A DNA stretch of 64,000 nt. Source: CAZGRP01 sp964527995 (GTDB lineage: Bacteria; Zhuqueibacterota; Zhuqueibacteria; Oceanimicrobiales; CAZGRP01). The position numbers and the translations under genes were made by a program. Shown piece by piece: positions 8,410 through 18,230 of the stretch (position 1 is its first letter; every line of letters begins with the position of its first letter). The notes beneath the pieces are model-generated. The model had not been told where the DNA came from, did not search any database, and saw only the letters and a program-made list of their open reading frames with translations. The DNA lies in the NCBI GenBank assembly GCA_964527995.1, contig CAZGRP010000009.1:1-64000 (forward strand), written 5' to 3'.

Positions 8410-9600
8410 TCATAATTCGGCCGGCGCAGTCATGGCGTCGCTCACAGCAGGCCGGTCGACCCTCAACGCTGCCGGTCGCGCAAAGACCGCCAGCAGCGCC
8501 ACCAGTCCCCAGAAGAGCTGGTCGATCACCGGATCTCCCACCAGGTTGCCGAAAAGCCCCGCGAAGAGCAGTGCATTTATGCCGGCCAGGAGCGCCGTCG
8601 CCACCGGCCGGCAGGTTGGATCGTGCTCATCCCTTCTTCCGCGGCGCGCCAGCTCGATCGCCTCGAGGACGACCCATGCGAACGCCAACAGGCCGGCGAT
8701 GCCACTTTCCACGAGCAACTGCAGAATGAAGTTCCGCCAGGCGCCGGCATCTTTATCGCGCACTTCGTCCCAGCGGTCGAACAGCAGGCGGAAGGTCCCA
8801 GGCCCGTGACCCAGCAGCGGCCGCTCTTCGACGAGCTGCCATCCGGACTGCCAGATGACCTGGCGGTCGCCGAAGTTGGGAGGCCATTGCAACACTCCGG
8901 CGCGGCGCATGCGGAATCCTGGAACGACCAGCAAGATGATGGCCGCCATGATCACCAGCGCCGTTACCCAGCGCCGCCAGCGACTGACCAGGGCCAGGCC
9001 GACAACCACTGCGGCAAACCAGGCCGCACGACTGTAGGTGAAGGCCATAGCCCAAAGCATGCCGGCGAAGGCGAAGAGCCAGGGCAGCAGGGGGCGAAGA
9101 AGACCACCGACAGCCAGGGCAACGCCGACAACCATGGCTGCGGCCAGAAAAATCGAGAGCGTGGAGGGACCGCTCGTGGTCGAATGAATGGGGTACACGC
9201 CGGACAGGGATAGTCGGATGAGCCCATAAGTACCCGCGGCCAGCCCGGCGAGGGTGAGGGTCCGCAGCAGAGGGAACACGCCCCTGGCGCCCGAACGCCA
9301 GGCCATCCGGGACACGGGGAAGAAGACCAGGAGGAACGGAATCTTTCTGAGCGCATGAACGCTCGTGGAGGGATCGACTGAGGTGGCCACTGACAGCAGC
9401 CGTAGGACCAGGAAGACCAGCACAGGCAGGTCGAGGGCAAACCATAGCCGCGGCCGGCTTCTCAGCGTCGGCAACCACAGGAGGAAAAGAACGATGGCCA
9501 GGCCCTCTGCAGCCACGACGGAAAAGATCAGCGAGAAGATCCACAGGTGCAGACAGACCCGGAGAATTCGGTCGAGGACGGGTACCTGTTCTGTCGTCAT
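8410..9600 (-). CDS. O-antigen ligase/polymerase family membrane protein
   Basis: A 396-residue protein with roughly ten hydrophobic segments and the Wzy_C region marked by RPLLGHGPGTF after a larger extracytoplasmic loop, as in O-antigen ligases and Wzy-type polymerases. It probably joins or polymerises surface polysaccharide units on lipid carriers in the inner membrane. Neither start candidate (ATG 9600 or the in-frame start at 9657) has a convincing ribosome-binding site. I chose 9600 because the first membrane segment follows soon after. No other polysaccharide genes are adjacent. Ligase and polymerase cannot be told apart from sequence alone. Confidence 0.8.
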   Translation of the reverse strand: MTTEQVPVLDRILRVCLHLWIFSLIFSVVAAEGLAIVLFLLWLPTLRSRPRLWFALDLPVLVFLVLRLLSVATSVDPSTSVHALRKIPFLLVFFPVSRMAWRSGARGVFPLLRTLTLAGLAAGTYGLIRLSLSGVYPIHSTTSGPSTLSIFLAAAMVVGVALAVGGLLRPLLPWLFAFAGMLWAMAFTYSRAAWFAAVVVGLALVSRWRRWVTALVIMAAIILLVVPGFRMRRAGVLQWPPNFGDRQVIWQSGWQLVEERPLLGHGPGTFRLLFDRWDEVRDKDAGAWRNFILQLLVESGIAGLLAFAWVVLEAIELARRGRRDEHDPTCRPVATALLAGINALLFAGLFGNLVGDPVIDQLFWGLVALLAVFARPAALRVDRPAVSDAMTAPAEL

Positions 9601-9735
9601 CCAATCGGCGCGGATTGGGGAAACCTGGTTCTGTCGCTTGTCAATCCCCCGATGCAATCCCGAGCGCGCCCCCTCTTCCCCCGATCGCTCCCCACCGTCG
9701 TCCCCCTGCCGCCCCCATGCCCCGGTTGTACCGTT

Positions 9736-10203
9736 CTACCTCGACAGCTGCAGGATCGTCGGCTGGACCAGCTTTTCGAAATCCTTGTACGCCATGCGGA
9801 TGGCATCTTCGTGGGTGCCAGCGTTGAATGTGATGCGCTCGTCTTCGGCCGTATCCTCGCTGACGTAGACCGGCAGGCTGTAGAGGTTGCCGAAAGGTGG
9901 AACGGCACCGGCTTCGCAGTCGGGGCAGAGCTCTCGGATCTCATCTTCGCTGGCCAACTTCACCTCTTTGGCGCTGAGCGCCTGGCGCAGCTTGTCGAAA
10001 TCCACCATGCGATGAGCCGGCAATACGGCCATGGCATAGTTGCCATCCACCCAGAGCATCACGGTCTTGGCGAATTCTTTGCCGGGGGTATGCGTGTCGG
10101 CAGCGGTCTCTTGGGCCGTGTAATCCCGCCGGTGGTGGATCACCTCATAGGGGACGGCATGTTCGTCCAGGAAGGACTGCAGTCGCTTGGAGATGGTCGG
10201 CAT
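9736..10203 (-). CDS. YbaK/EbsC-type aminoacyl-tRNA deacylase
   Basis: A 155-residue single-domain protein of the YbaK/ProX/EbsC family, which hydrolyses mischarged aminoacyl-tRNA in trans. The family pattern is visible: VIHHRRDYTAQETA at the N-terminus, the lysine in GKEFAKTVML, and the glycine-rich AGAVPPFGNLYSLPVYV loop. The in-frame GTG at 10212 overlaps the ribosome-binding site AGGAGGTGA, so the ATG at 10203 is the start. Which amino acid it clears is not visible. The gene stands alone between the ligase and a PEBP lipoprotein gene. Confidence 0.9.
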   Translation of the reverse strand: MPTISKRLQSFLDEHAVPYEVIHHRRDYTAQETAADTHTPGKEFAKTVMLWVDGNYAMAVLPAHRMVDFDKLRQALSAKEVKLASEDEIRELCPDCEAGAVPPFGNLYSLPVYVSEDTAEDERITFNAGTHEDAIRMAYKDFEKLVQPTILQLSR

Positions 10204-10269
10204 GGTCGTCACCTCCTTTGCAGGGGCTCGTTTCAGACATGCCAGGCACTGTGGGCAACCCGACGGCCG

Positions 10270-10851
10270 CTAGCGGCGCTTGTAGGTGCCCATCAGCTCG
10301 GCCTGGGCCAGGACGTGCCCTTCCATGGCCCGGAGCACGTCTTTTTTCTTCGCTCCGGGCTTGAGTCCCAGAAACGTGTCTAGGGCGTATAGCTTAAAGA
10401 AGTAGCGATGCGGGTTGCCACGCGGCGGGCACGGTCCGCCGTAGCCGATCCGCTTGAAGTCGTTGCGTCCCTGGCGGGCCCCGTTGTCAAGCTGCTCTGA
10501 CGCCGGAACCGCCTCCGGCAGTTCGGTGACTTCGGCTGGAATGTCGTAGATGACCCAGTGAACCCAGGTGCCCACAGGTGCATCCGGGTCGTCGCTGATG
10601 AGGGCAAACGACTTCGTCCCTTCAGGCGCATCCCCCCACTTCAGCGGCGGAGATACGTCCTCGCCGTCGCAGGTGTGCTTGACCGGGATGGGATCTCCAT
10701 GTGCGAAGGCACTGCTGGTGATTCGTAGGTTCATGGCTGCCCCTCCCTTTTTTGCGTACGTCTCGTTCTTGCCATTCGTGCAGCCGAAGGCGAAGTTCGC
10801 CATCAGCAGCCACATAACCGCAAACGTAGCAGCTGGTCTTTTCGGAAACAT
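10270..10851 (-). CDS. PEBP (YbhB/YbcL-type) lipoprotein
   Basis: The phosphatidylethanolamine-binding-protein fold is shown by DGEDVSPPLKWGDAPEGT, the DPDAPVGTWVHWVIYDIP core and the GPCPPRGNPHRYFFKLYALD ligand-site segment. From the ATG at 10851 (GGGAGGA 6 bases upstream) the protein has 193 residues and begins with a signal peptide ending at FAFGC, so it would be an exported lipoprotein. A second ATG at 10734 with its own GGGAGGGG ribosome-binding site would give a 154-residue cytoplasmic form, the usual YbhB size. I annotate the longer form. Bacterial members have no settled function. Confidence 0.9.
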   Translation of the reverse strand: MFPKRPAATFAVMWLLMANFAFGCTNGKNETYAKKGGAAMNLRITSSAFAHGDPIPVKHTCDGEDVSPPLKWGDAPEGTKSFALISDDPDAPVGTWVHWVIYDIPAEVTELPEAVPASEQLDNGARQGRNDFKRIGYGGPCPPRGNPHRYFFKLYALDTFLGLKPGAKKKDVLRAMEGHVLAQAELMGTYKRR

Positions 10852-10923
10852 GGTTGTTCCTCCCGAGGTCATCATCCGTCCACTGGAGGTTTCACCCGAG
10901 GCGCGGTTCCGGCCCCGGCGCAT

Positions 10924-13269
10924 CTAGTTCCTCAACGGCTTGCCGGTCTTGAGCATGTGTTGCATCCTGGCCTGCGACAGCGGCTCGGCACACAGGCTGA
11001 CGAAGGCCTCGCGTTCCAGATCGAGGATGGTCTGCTCGTCCACCGGCCGGGTGGGAGAGGCTGCATCACCTCCGGTGAGCACGTGCGCCAGTTTTCCCAG
11101 AATCAGGCGATCGTGCTGCGAAATCTGGCCGGCCTTGAGCAAGTTGTCCAGGGTGTTTTCGATGGCCAGGCGCCCCTCCTGCCCCGGCAGGATGATGTCA
11201 TCGCGATACCTTGGGGGTTGGTACCCATCGGCCATGGCCAGCGCCGTCTGCTTGGCCTCATGGATCAGGTAGTCCAGATTCAGCACGATACGGTCGTCGC
11301 GTCGCAGGTAGCCAAGGGCGACCGCCTCTTTGGCGGAGCTGGAGACTTTGGCATAGGCGATCGTCTCGAAGGCCCTCTGAACCGGTGGAAACGGTCCCGG
11401 GCGCCGTCTGGCCATGGCATCGATATTGTTGAGAAGAAGGCGTAGATTCGCTCCGGCGCCGGGAATCAATCCCACGCCTACCTCCACGGCACCGCAGTAG
11501 AGTTCGGCGCAGGCAACGATGCGGTTCGCCGCCGCAGCCACCTCGTAGCCGCCGCCCAGGCAGAGATGGAAGGGCGCTGCCACCACCGGAAACGGCGCAA
11601 ACTTCAGCCCCTGACCCGCGTCTTGCAGCGCTTTGCTGATGGCCTCGATCTTCTTCCACTCTCCAGCGCGGCAGAGTTCGAGGATCAAAGCCAGGTTGGC
11701 ACCGGCAGAGAAATTCTGCGCCTGATGCCCGATCACCAGGGCCTGGAATCCCTTCTCAGGCACAATTTCCATGGCCTCCGACAACAGATCGATCATGGCC
11801 GCATCGATGGGGTTGAGTGTCGGCTGCAGCGGACTGTGAAACTCCAGGCAGGCCACCCCATCGCCGATGTCGATCAGACTGGCGCTCCAGTTGCGGCGGA
11901 CGGTCTTTCCCTTCTCCTTCTCCAAGGCCAGATGGATCACCTTCGGCGGTTCTTCCACGGGTTTTGCCTCAGCCGTGGAAACATCGAAATAGAGAACACG
12001 ACCTGCTTCGTGGGAGTAGAACCTGTCACGCCCGGCCGACAGCATCTTCTCAACCCAGACCGGCACGGTCTTACCCTCCTTCTGCATGCGCCGCACCGCC
12101 CGCTCCACACCGAGGGCATCCCAGGTCTCGAAGGGACCCAACTCCCAGCCAAACCCCCAACGCATGGCGCGATCGACGTTGACGATATCGTCGGCGATCT
12201 CTGGGATGCGGTTCGCAGAGTAGATCAACGTCCGTGAGACGATTTCCCAGATGAATCGGCCGGCTTTGTCATCGGCGAAAGCCAGGGCGCGGATTCGCTC
12301 CGGCGTGGTCACATACCCCTTGGCGATCCGGTAGCCGTCGAAGCGCACGCGCTTCTGGGGTTTGTACTCCAGGGTTGCAAGATCGAGCGACAGGATTTCA
12401 CCATCGGTCTTGTGGTAGAATCCTTTGCCGGCTTTCTGGCCCAACCAGCCTTTGTCGAGCATTTTCTGCAGGAATTCGGGAATCTGAAAAATATCGCGTT
12501 CCTCGTCTTCGGGCAGATTCTCATAGCTGGTTCGAACGACGTGGGCCAGTGTGTCCAGGCCGACAACATCGGCGGTCCGGAACGTGGCACTCTTGGGGCG
12601 ACCGATGATCTCGCCCGTCAGCTTGTCCACCTCCTCCACGGCCAGCCCCATCTCCTGCGCCACTTTGAGCGTCAGCATCATGCCGTAGGTGCCGATTCGG
12701 TTGGCGATGAAGTTGGGGGTGTCCTTGGCATAGACGATGCCCTTGCCGAGCACCTCCTCGCAGAAGCCGGCGATGAACGCCACCGCCTCCGGCAGAGTGT
12801 CCTTGCCAGCGACGATCTCCAGCAGGCGCATGTAGCGCGGCGGGTTGAAGAAGTGGGTGATCAGGAAGTGTTTCCTGAAGGCGTTGGGCATACCTTCCGC
12901 CATCCCGCGCAGCGGCAGCCCGGAGGTGTTGGAGCTGACGATGGCGCCCGGTTTGAGTTGAGGCACGATCCGTTCGAACACCTTGTGCTTGATGTCCATG
13001 CGCTCAGCCACGGCCTCGATGACCCAGTCGACCTCTCGCAGGCGATCAAGGTGGTCGTCATAGTTGCAGGGCGTGATCAGCTCGGCCGTCTTGGGATTGT
13101 AGAAGGGTGGCGGCTTGAGCTTCAGGGCGTTCTGAAGTCCTTTCTCGGCCAGCTCCTGGCTGATGTCAAAAAGATCACATGGGATACCGGCGTTCGACAG
13201 GTGAGCGGCCAGCTGGCTTCCCATGACACCAGCTCCCAGCACTGCGGCTTTTTCGATTTTGTAGTCCAT
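10924..13269 (-). CDS. fadN: 3-hydroxyacyl-CoA dehydrogenase / enoyl-CoA hydratase, FadN type
   Basis: A two-function beta-oxidation enzyme that hydrates enoyl-CoA and oxidises 3-hydroxyacyl-CoA. Domain order is that of Bacillus FadN, not E. coli FadB. The NAD-binding Rossmann domain comes first (VLGAGVMGSQLAAHL, residues 9-23), followed by 3-hydroxyacyl-CoA dehydrogenase C-terminal domains. The crotonase domain is last (about residues 500-700, with FSAGANLALI and HLCLGGGYEVAAA forming the oxyanion region). At 781 residues the length matches FadN. The ATG at 13269 has GGGAG about 10 bases upstream and begins the Rossmann strand. A thiolase gene (15986) and an acyl-CoA dehydrogenase gene (19697) lie upstream on the same strand. 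Confidence 0.93.
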   Translation of the reverse strand: MDYKIEKAAVLGAGVMGSQLAAHLSNAGIPCDLFDISQELAEKGLQNALKLKPPPFYNPKTAELITPCNYDDHLDRLREVDWVIEAVAERMDIKHKVFERIVPQLKPGAIVSSNTSGLPLRGMAEGMPNAFRKHFLITHFFNPPRYMRLLEIVAGKDTLPEAVAFIAGFCEEVLGKGIVYAKDTPNFIANRIGTYGMMLTLKVAQEMGLAVEEVDKLTGEIIGRPKSATFRTADVVGLDTLAHVVRTSYENLPEDEERDIFQIPEFLQKMLDKGWLGQKAGKGFYHKTDGEILSLDLATLEYKPQKRVRFDGYRIAKGYVTTPERIRALAFADDKAGRFIWEIVSRTLIYSANRIPEIADDIVNVDRAMRWGFGWELGPFETWDALGVERAVRRMQKEGKTVPVWVEKMLSAGRDRFYSHEAGRVLYFDVSTAEAKPVEEPPKVIHLALEKEKGKTVRRNWSASLIDIGDGVACLEFHSPLQPTLNPIDAAMIDLLSEAMEIVPEKGFQALVIGHQAQNFSAGANLALILELCRAGEWKKIEAISKALQDAGQGLKFAPFPVVAAPFHLCLGGGYEVAAAANRIVACAELYCGAVEVGVGLIPGAGANLRLLLNNIDAMARRRPGPFPPVQRAFETIAYAKVSSSAKEAVALGYLRRDDRIVLNLDYLIHEAKQTALAMADGYQPPRYRDDIILPGQEGRLAIENTLDNLLKAGQISQHDRLILGKLAHVLTGGDAASPTRPVDEQTILDLEREAFVSLCAEPLSQARMQHMLKTGKPLRN

Positions 13270-13447
13270 CAGAGTTAAGCTCCCGAATTGTATAATCTTC
13301 AGTGTACCAAAGCACGTGCTAACTTTCTCTACACCCCGGAGTCCTGGAGGAATGGGGTCTTGGAGGGCAGGAGGACTGTACGCCCAAGGGCCATCTCGAG
13401 CCAAAAGCGCAATGACTGCATCACTCCACCATCCGACCCTCCACCGA

Positions 13448-15883
13448 TTAGACCACCTTGACGGCCAGACACGTCATGTCATCGTGCTGGTGCTCGCGGC
13501 CGACGAAAGCTTCGTGTGCGCGGCGAACGCGTTGCAGCAGCTCGGCGGCCGATGCGCCGTCGGCACGCTCGATGGCCTCGATCAGCCTCGCTTCCCCGAA
13601 CTCCTCTTTGCCGTGATTCATCCCTTCGGTGAGACCGTCGGTGTAAAAGAAAAGCACATCGCCGGGCCGCAGCCGCAACGATTCTTCCCTCATCACCTTT
13701 TCGAACAGCTCCCCCGGCTCCAGTCCGATGGCCAATCCGGGCGGCTGCACGCAACGGATGCTGCGGTCACCACTACGCCGCAGGATCATCGGGTTGTGTC
13801 CGGCGCGAGCGCAAACCACCTTTCTGCCGATCGGATCGATGACACAGTAGAAGAGGCTGATGAAGGTGTTGCGCTCCGCGGCCTGATAGAAACTACGATT
13901 GACCCGACAGAGCGTCTCCTTTGGGGAAGCGGCCGCGCCGACATGTGCCTGCAGCACCCCTTTGGTGAGCGTCATGTACAACGCCGCCGGCATACCCTTC
14001 CCGGAAACGTCCCCAATGACGACCCCCAGACGATTGCCATCCAGACAGACGAAATCGTAGTAGTCCCCTCCCACTTCGCGAGCCGGTTCGGTGAAGGCGG
14101 CGACGTCGAGGCCCGGAAGCTGTGGAACCTGCTGGGGTAGCATCCGGAGTTGCGCCTGCCGGGCGATCTCCAGCTCCATTTTCAAGCGTTCGCGCTCAGT
14201 AATGTAGCGCACGTAGGAAGGGGTGATTCCCTCTTCATCGACGTCGGAACCACGTGCCGAAGCAACGAGCCCGAAGACGCCGAGCAGCGCCAGCAAAACG
14301 AGCGACGTCCATCCTGCAGCCCGGAAGACAGTGTCCGGCTGGGCCAGGTACACGATTGAAAACGGCAAGGCGATCGACACCAAAAACCCGACACCCACAG
14401 TCAGGAGGTCGTAGCGCAGATAAAAGAGGTAGGAGATCAACGCAATCGGAATGGCCACGCTGGCTTCCAGCCAGGCACTCTGAACGGCGGAGCTGCCCGG
14501 CAGCGGCATGTGGAAGAGCAAGATCGTCAGCGCCACCGCCCAGGAGGTGCTCTTGAGGCTGCGCTTCAGATAGGCCAGCGTGAACAGCGGCGCGTACGAC
14601 AAAGCGAAAAGCGTAGCAGAGAGCCCGAGCACAACGGAGAAGCCGATGGGCACGTAGGCACTCAGGGCCATGCGTGTGGTGACAGACTGGCTCGAAGAAC
14701 CCTGTCCAAAAAGCACCCAGACATCGGCACGCTTTGCCGCCAGGTAGAGCAGAAGGTACCAGAGTCCTGCTGTGATCATGCCCAGGCTGAATCCGCGCAG
14801 GACGCCGGCGCCGATCCCGGAGGTGAAGAAACGGCCGGCAAATAGAGCGTCAAAGCTCTTCAGCTTCTCCGGCCAGACCTCGCGCGTCAAGGACTCGCCG
14901 CCGGCCCATACCAGAAACGCACCGATCGCCGAAAGGGTCGCCGCCAGCAAAGGCAGCACGAGTAGAAAGAACATGTAGAGGCCACGACTCTCACCTGTGG
15001 CGGCGAACAGCTCGTTATCCTGGGATGCGAAGACATTGGCGTAATACAACAAGCCGACCACCAAAGTGACGCCCGCAAACAGCAGGGCGTTGCGGACGCT
15101 CACCTCCCCGGCTCGAAAACGCAGAACAAAAACGATCAGACTGAGGACAACAACGGCCAGGGGGACAAGTTGCCTGCCGAAGGCAAAGATCTCGCCCGCA
15201 TTGAGACGCGAATTGTAACGGTCGACGAACGATTGCGGGATCTGCAGATGACGATCCCAGCCACCGATCTCGTCACCCTGCACCGTAGCCCACAGTCGGA
15301 ATTTCAAGCCTCCGACCCCTGTCCCTTTCTTCTCCCAACGGAACGTGTGGTCGGTGCGCAGGGCGCGCCTCACCGTCTGAGCATCCACCAATTGATAATC
15401 CGCCCAGACGATGCCCCGGTGACGGGCCAGGAACTGTTCGACCTTGCGGCGCGCCTCGGCCTGAGTCAGGTTCTTGCCGGCTGCATCCGCCGGCAAGACA
15501 TGTTCATACCGGAAAACCTGCCCCCGGCCATCCACGAGGACGGTGATGTGCTCGCTGCTTCGGCTCTTCACATAGACGACCTTCCATGCAGCCACCGGAT
15601 GGTACGCCTCGATCCGCTGGCGCTCCGCGCCTTCCACCCGTTGCGACTGGAGAAAACCCTCCTCGACATCGTCGATCACCAGAGACGTCGTGGAGCGCAG
15701 GCCGCGGACTTGCACCCGTAGCGAGTCGACATACCGGCGGGCCGTTTCCTGAGCCTCGCTGCGGTTGGTCGCAAGGCCCAGCCGCGCCGACGGATCGACC
15801 CTTCCGAACATCCAGAAAAGCACCACGGCACCCAAAAGACCCGTACCCAGCAGAAGAAGGTTTTCACCGGATCGGAGCTTCAT
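13448..15883 (-). CDS. membrane-bound SpoIIE/RsbU-type PP2C phosphatase
   Basis: An 811-residue protein with an N-terminal membrane anchor (about 8-28), an extracytoplasmic region of about 200 residues, a block of about ten membrane segments (about 235-560) and a cytoplasmic SpoIIE phosphatase domain (about 590-811). The metal-binding acidic residues are present: GGDYYDF, VIGDVSGKG, YTDGLTEG and QHDDMTCLAV. Such enzymes usually dephosphorylate an anti-sigma-factor antagonist in a partner-switching pathway, but no STAS or RsbW-type gene is in the window. It sits between the thiolase and fadN genes on the same strand, so it may share their transcript or sense a related condition; this is inference. 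Confidence 0.88.
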   Translation of the reverse strand: MKLRSGENLLLLGTGLLGAVVLFWMFGRVDPSARLGLATNRSEAQETARRYVDSLRVQVRGLRSTTSLVIDDVEEGFLQSQRVEGAERQRIEAYHPVAAWKVVYVKSRSSEHITVLVDGRGQVFRYEHVLPADAAGKNLTQAEARRKVEQFLARHRGIVWADYQLVDAQTVRRALRTDHTFRWEKKGTGVGGLKFRLWATVQGDEIGGWDRHLQIPQSFVDRYNSRLNAGEIFAFGRQLVPLAVVVLSLIVFVLRFRAGEVSVRNALLFAGVTLVVGLLYYANVFASQDNELFAATGESRGLYMFFLLVLPLLAATLSAIGAFLVWAGGESLTREVWPEKLKSFDALFAGRFFTSGIGAGVLRGFSLGMITAGLWYLLLYLAAKRADVWVLFGQGSSSQSVTTRMALSAYVPIGFSVVLGLSATLFALSYAPLFTLAYLKRSLKSTSWAVALTILLFHMPLPGSSAVQSAWLEASVAIPIALISYLFYLRYDLLTVGVGFLVSIALPFSIVYLAQPDTVFRAAGWTSLVLLALLGVFGLVASARGSDVDEEGITPSYVRYITERERLKMELEIARQAQLRMLPQQVPQLPGLDVAAFTEPAREVGGDYYDFVCLDGNRLGVVIGDVSGKGMPAALYMTLTKGVLQAHVGAAASPKETLCRVNRSFYQAAERNTFISLFYCVIDPIGRKVVCARAGHNPMILRRSGDRSIRCVQPPGLAIGLEPGELFEKVMREESLRLRPGDVLFFYTDGLTEGMNHGKEEFGEARLIEAIERADGASAAELLQRVRRAHEAFVGREHQHDDMTCLAVKVV

Positions 15884-15985
15884 TCAAGACATCCGTCTCT
15901 GCAGGTTTGTTTTCTCGCATGGGAAGCCAAAAGATCCACCAGGGCCGATGGCCGGCGAGCCTCCAGTGGAGATGAATCCCGGCTT

Positions 15986-17125
15986 CTACAGCCGCTCCAC
16001 AACCGTGGCAATCCCCTGGCCCGAGCCGATGCACATCGTGGCCAGGCCGAGCTTTGCCTTCTGCTGCTCCATGACGTTGATGAGCGTCGTCAGAATGCGG
16101 GCACCCGAGCATCCGAGCGGATGCCCGAGGGCGACCGCCCCGCCGTTGAGGTTGACTTTCTCGATCGGCCAGCCAGCTTTCTTGATCACGTAGAGAGACT
16201 GGGCGGCGAAGGCTTCGTTCAGCTCGATCACATCGATGTCGTCGATGGTGAGGCCCGCCTTCTTGAGCGCCTTCTGACTGGCCGGGATCGGCCCCATGCC
16301 CATGCGGGTCCAGTCGACGCCGGCGACAGCCCGCGAAACGATACGCGCCCTCGGCTTCAGGTCCAGCTCGGCAGCCAGCTCGGTGCTGGTCATCAGGATG
16401 GCGGCTGCCCCGATGGAGTACGGGCTGCTGGTCGCCGCCGTCACCGTGCCATCTTCAAGGAAAGCCGGCGGCAGCGACTTGATCTTCTCGAGATCGGGCT
16501 CGCGCGGCCCCTCGTCCCTCTCGATGGTGGTGCCGTTCCAGGTGACGGGCACCACCTCATTGTCGAAACGGCCGTTCTTCCAGGCATCCAGAGCCTTGGT
16601 GTGCGAGGCGATGGCGAACTCCTCCTGCTCCTCGCGGCTGATTTTGCCCTCACGCGCCAGGATTTCGGCCGTCTCGCCCATGCTGATGTAGTAATTCAAC
16701 TCCGCCAGCTTCGGGTGAAAGCTCGGGTTGAATCCCCCCATGGGGATCGAGAACATGTCCTCCACGCCGGCGGCGATGGCAGCGTCGATGTCGCCGCTGC
16801 GAATGGCCAGATCTACCTGGTGGGCGGCATCCATCGACGAGCCGCAAAAGCGGTTGACCACCTTGGCGCCTGCCTCCTTCGGAATGCCGGCCAGGATGGC
16901 CACACCACGGGCCATCAGCATCCCCTGGGCCGCCTCGGGAAAGGCGCACCCGAGGACCACATCCTCGATGCGATCCACAGGCAGCCGGGGATTGCGGTCG
17001 AGGAGCGCCTTGACCACCTGGGCTGCCAGATCGTCGGGCCGCATGCCCGCCATGCGACCCCGCTTCACCCCAATGGGGCTTCTTACTGCATCGATAATGA
17101 CGGCTGAATGATCGGGTGTTGACAT
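15986..17125 (-). CDS. acetyl-CoA C-acyltransferase (thiolase)
   Basis: A 379-residue thiolase for the last step of beta-oxidation, releasing acetyl-CoA. The nucleophilic cysteine is in NRFCGSSMDAAHQ (about residue 90), followed by NEAFAAQ, GGAVALGHPLGCSGAR (histidine) and CIGSGQGIA (second cysteine). A biosynthetic acetyl-CoA acetyltransferase is possible, but fadN and an acyl-CoA dehydrogenase nearby favour a degradative 3-ketoacyl-CoA thiolase (FadA/FadI role). GAGGAG precedes the ATG by 6 bases. The SpoIIE phosphatase gene follows after about 100 bases. Confidence 0.93.
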   Translation of the reverse strand: MSTPDHSAVIIDAVRSPIGVKRGRMAGMRPDDLAAQVVKALLDRNPRLPVDRIEDVVLGCAFPEAAQGMLMARGVAILAGIPKEAGAKVVNRFCGSSMDAAHQVDLAIRSGDIDAAIAAGVEDMFSIPMGGFNPSFHPKLAELNYYISMGETAEILAREGKISREEQEEFAIASHTKALDAWKNGRFDNEVVPVTWNGTTIERDEGPREPDLEKIKSLPPAFLEDGTVTAATSSPYSIGAAAILMTSTELAAELDLKPRARIVSRAVAGVDWTRMGMGPIPASQKALKKAGLTIDDIDVIELNEAFAAQSLYVIKKAGWPIEKVNLNGGAVALGHPLGCSGARILTTLINVMEQQKAKLGLATMCIGSGQGIATVVERL

Positions 17126-17237
17126 ATCGACTCCTCTTTCAAAGGTTTACTGCCAAACGGACTTCCGAATCCCTCAAGGCTTGCACGCGAGTTGAAAGTG
17201 GGGCTCTAAGCTGCTCGCTCAGCAGGTAGCCCCTGGT

Positions 17238-18098
17238 TCACTCCATGATCACGCGGGTCAATTGCGACAGGTCTCTGCTGTCGAATTTTCCAATCGGCTC
17301 GGGACTATCCGGCCCCAGCCAGATCAAATCTTTAAAGAGGACATCCCGCTTGATCAGTCCCTGAGGACTCACATAATCGAAGAACTGGATCTCCGGGTCC
17401 CACTCTCCGTCTCCGTCGATATCGTGTAGCCATTGGATTTTGTAGCATTCGAACTCACCTGCGGGAACCCGAACTTTCTCCTTTCCTGCCACTACTTTCT
17501 TGTCGATCCTCCATGGCTTTCCCTCACTCCTGTAAACCCATTGCGCGCCCACCTCGATGGGGTTGGGCAGGGCCTTCAGCGGCGGGTCTTCGAAGATCAT
17601 CGAGTCGGACCGTGCAAGTGCGCCGGCGACGGCCTTTTCGAGAAATGACGCAATTTCTCTGGCGCTTCTGAAATACCGCCCCTTGAAGTAGATATGACGG
17701 CCGGCCGATTGCTTCGGGCGGACATGTCCGGGGCCCTTGTAGGCGTAGAGATAGAGCCCGTCATCCTGGTTGGCATAGAAGGACTCGCTGTCCTGCACAA
17801 CACGATCCCCCTCCCGGTGCTGTTCGCGAAGTACATGGGCCGTGATTGAACCAGGAAGTTTTTCAGTCCGGATAATCTCTATGGACACGGTGGAGAGGAC
17901 TGTGGTGTCAGCGATGGCGACGGCCGCGGTGTCTGGACGAAAATTGAAGCTGGAGAATTCCCTGGTGTATTCCCATTTGATGCCAAGATTGAGGGGATAG
18001 GCGAAGTCGTCGCCCGGGCCGGCGGGATCATCGTCCGAGCAGGCAGGCAGGGCCGCCAGCAGCGCCAGCACGACAAACATCTTGCCTCGTCGCTTCAT
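17238..18098 (-). CDS. lipoprotein of unknown function
   Basis: I do not recognise this family. The 286-residue protein has a lipoprotein signal ending LAALPACSDDD, followed by a linker rich in D, P and G, and then a beta-rich body. The segments NLGIKWEYTRE, VGAQWVYRSEG and VRVPAGEFECYKIQW resemble the small secreted lipoproteins of FCB bacteria in which aromatic residues alternate with charged ones. The ATG at 18098 was chosen because the signal peptide starts there and GAGGGTGG lies just upstream. It lies 112 bases before the thiolase gene on the same strand. Confidence 0.75.
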   Translation of the reverse strand: MKRRGKMFVVLALLAALPACSDDDPAGPGDDFAYPLNLGIKWEYTREFSSFNFRPDTAAVAIADTTVLSTVSIEIIRTEKLPGSITAHVLREQHREGDRVVQDSESFYANQDDGLYLYAYKGPGHVRPKQSAGRHIYFKGRYFRSAREIASFLEKAVAGALARSDSMIFEDPPLKALPNPIEVGAQWVYRSEGKPWRIDKKVVAGKEKVRVPAGEFECYKIQWLHDIDGDGEWDPEIQFFDYVSPQGLIKRDVLFKDLIWLGPDSPEPIGKFDSRDLSQLTRVIME

Positions 18099-18230
18099 AG
18101 TCCACCCTCTGCAGGCCACCCGATCGGCAAAACTAGAGCAGGACCGTGTTCTTGCGCGGCGCTCTGACACGGCCCTGTGGAATAGATCACCTCATGCTGC
18201 CATCCGGCAGAACCAGCACCTGAGTTTTGA

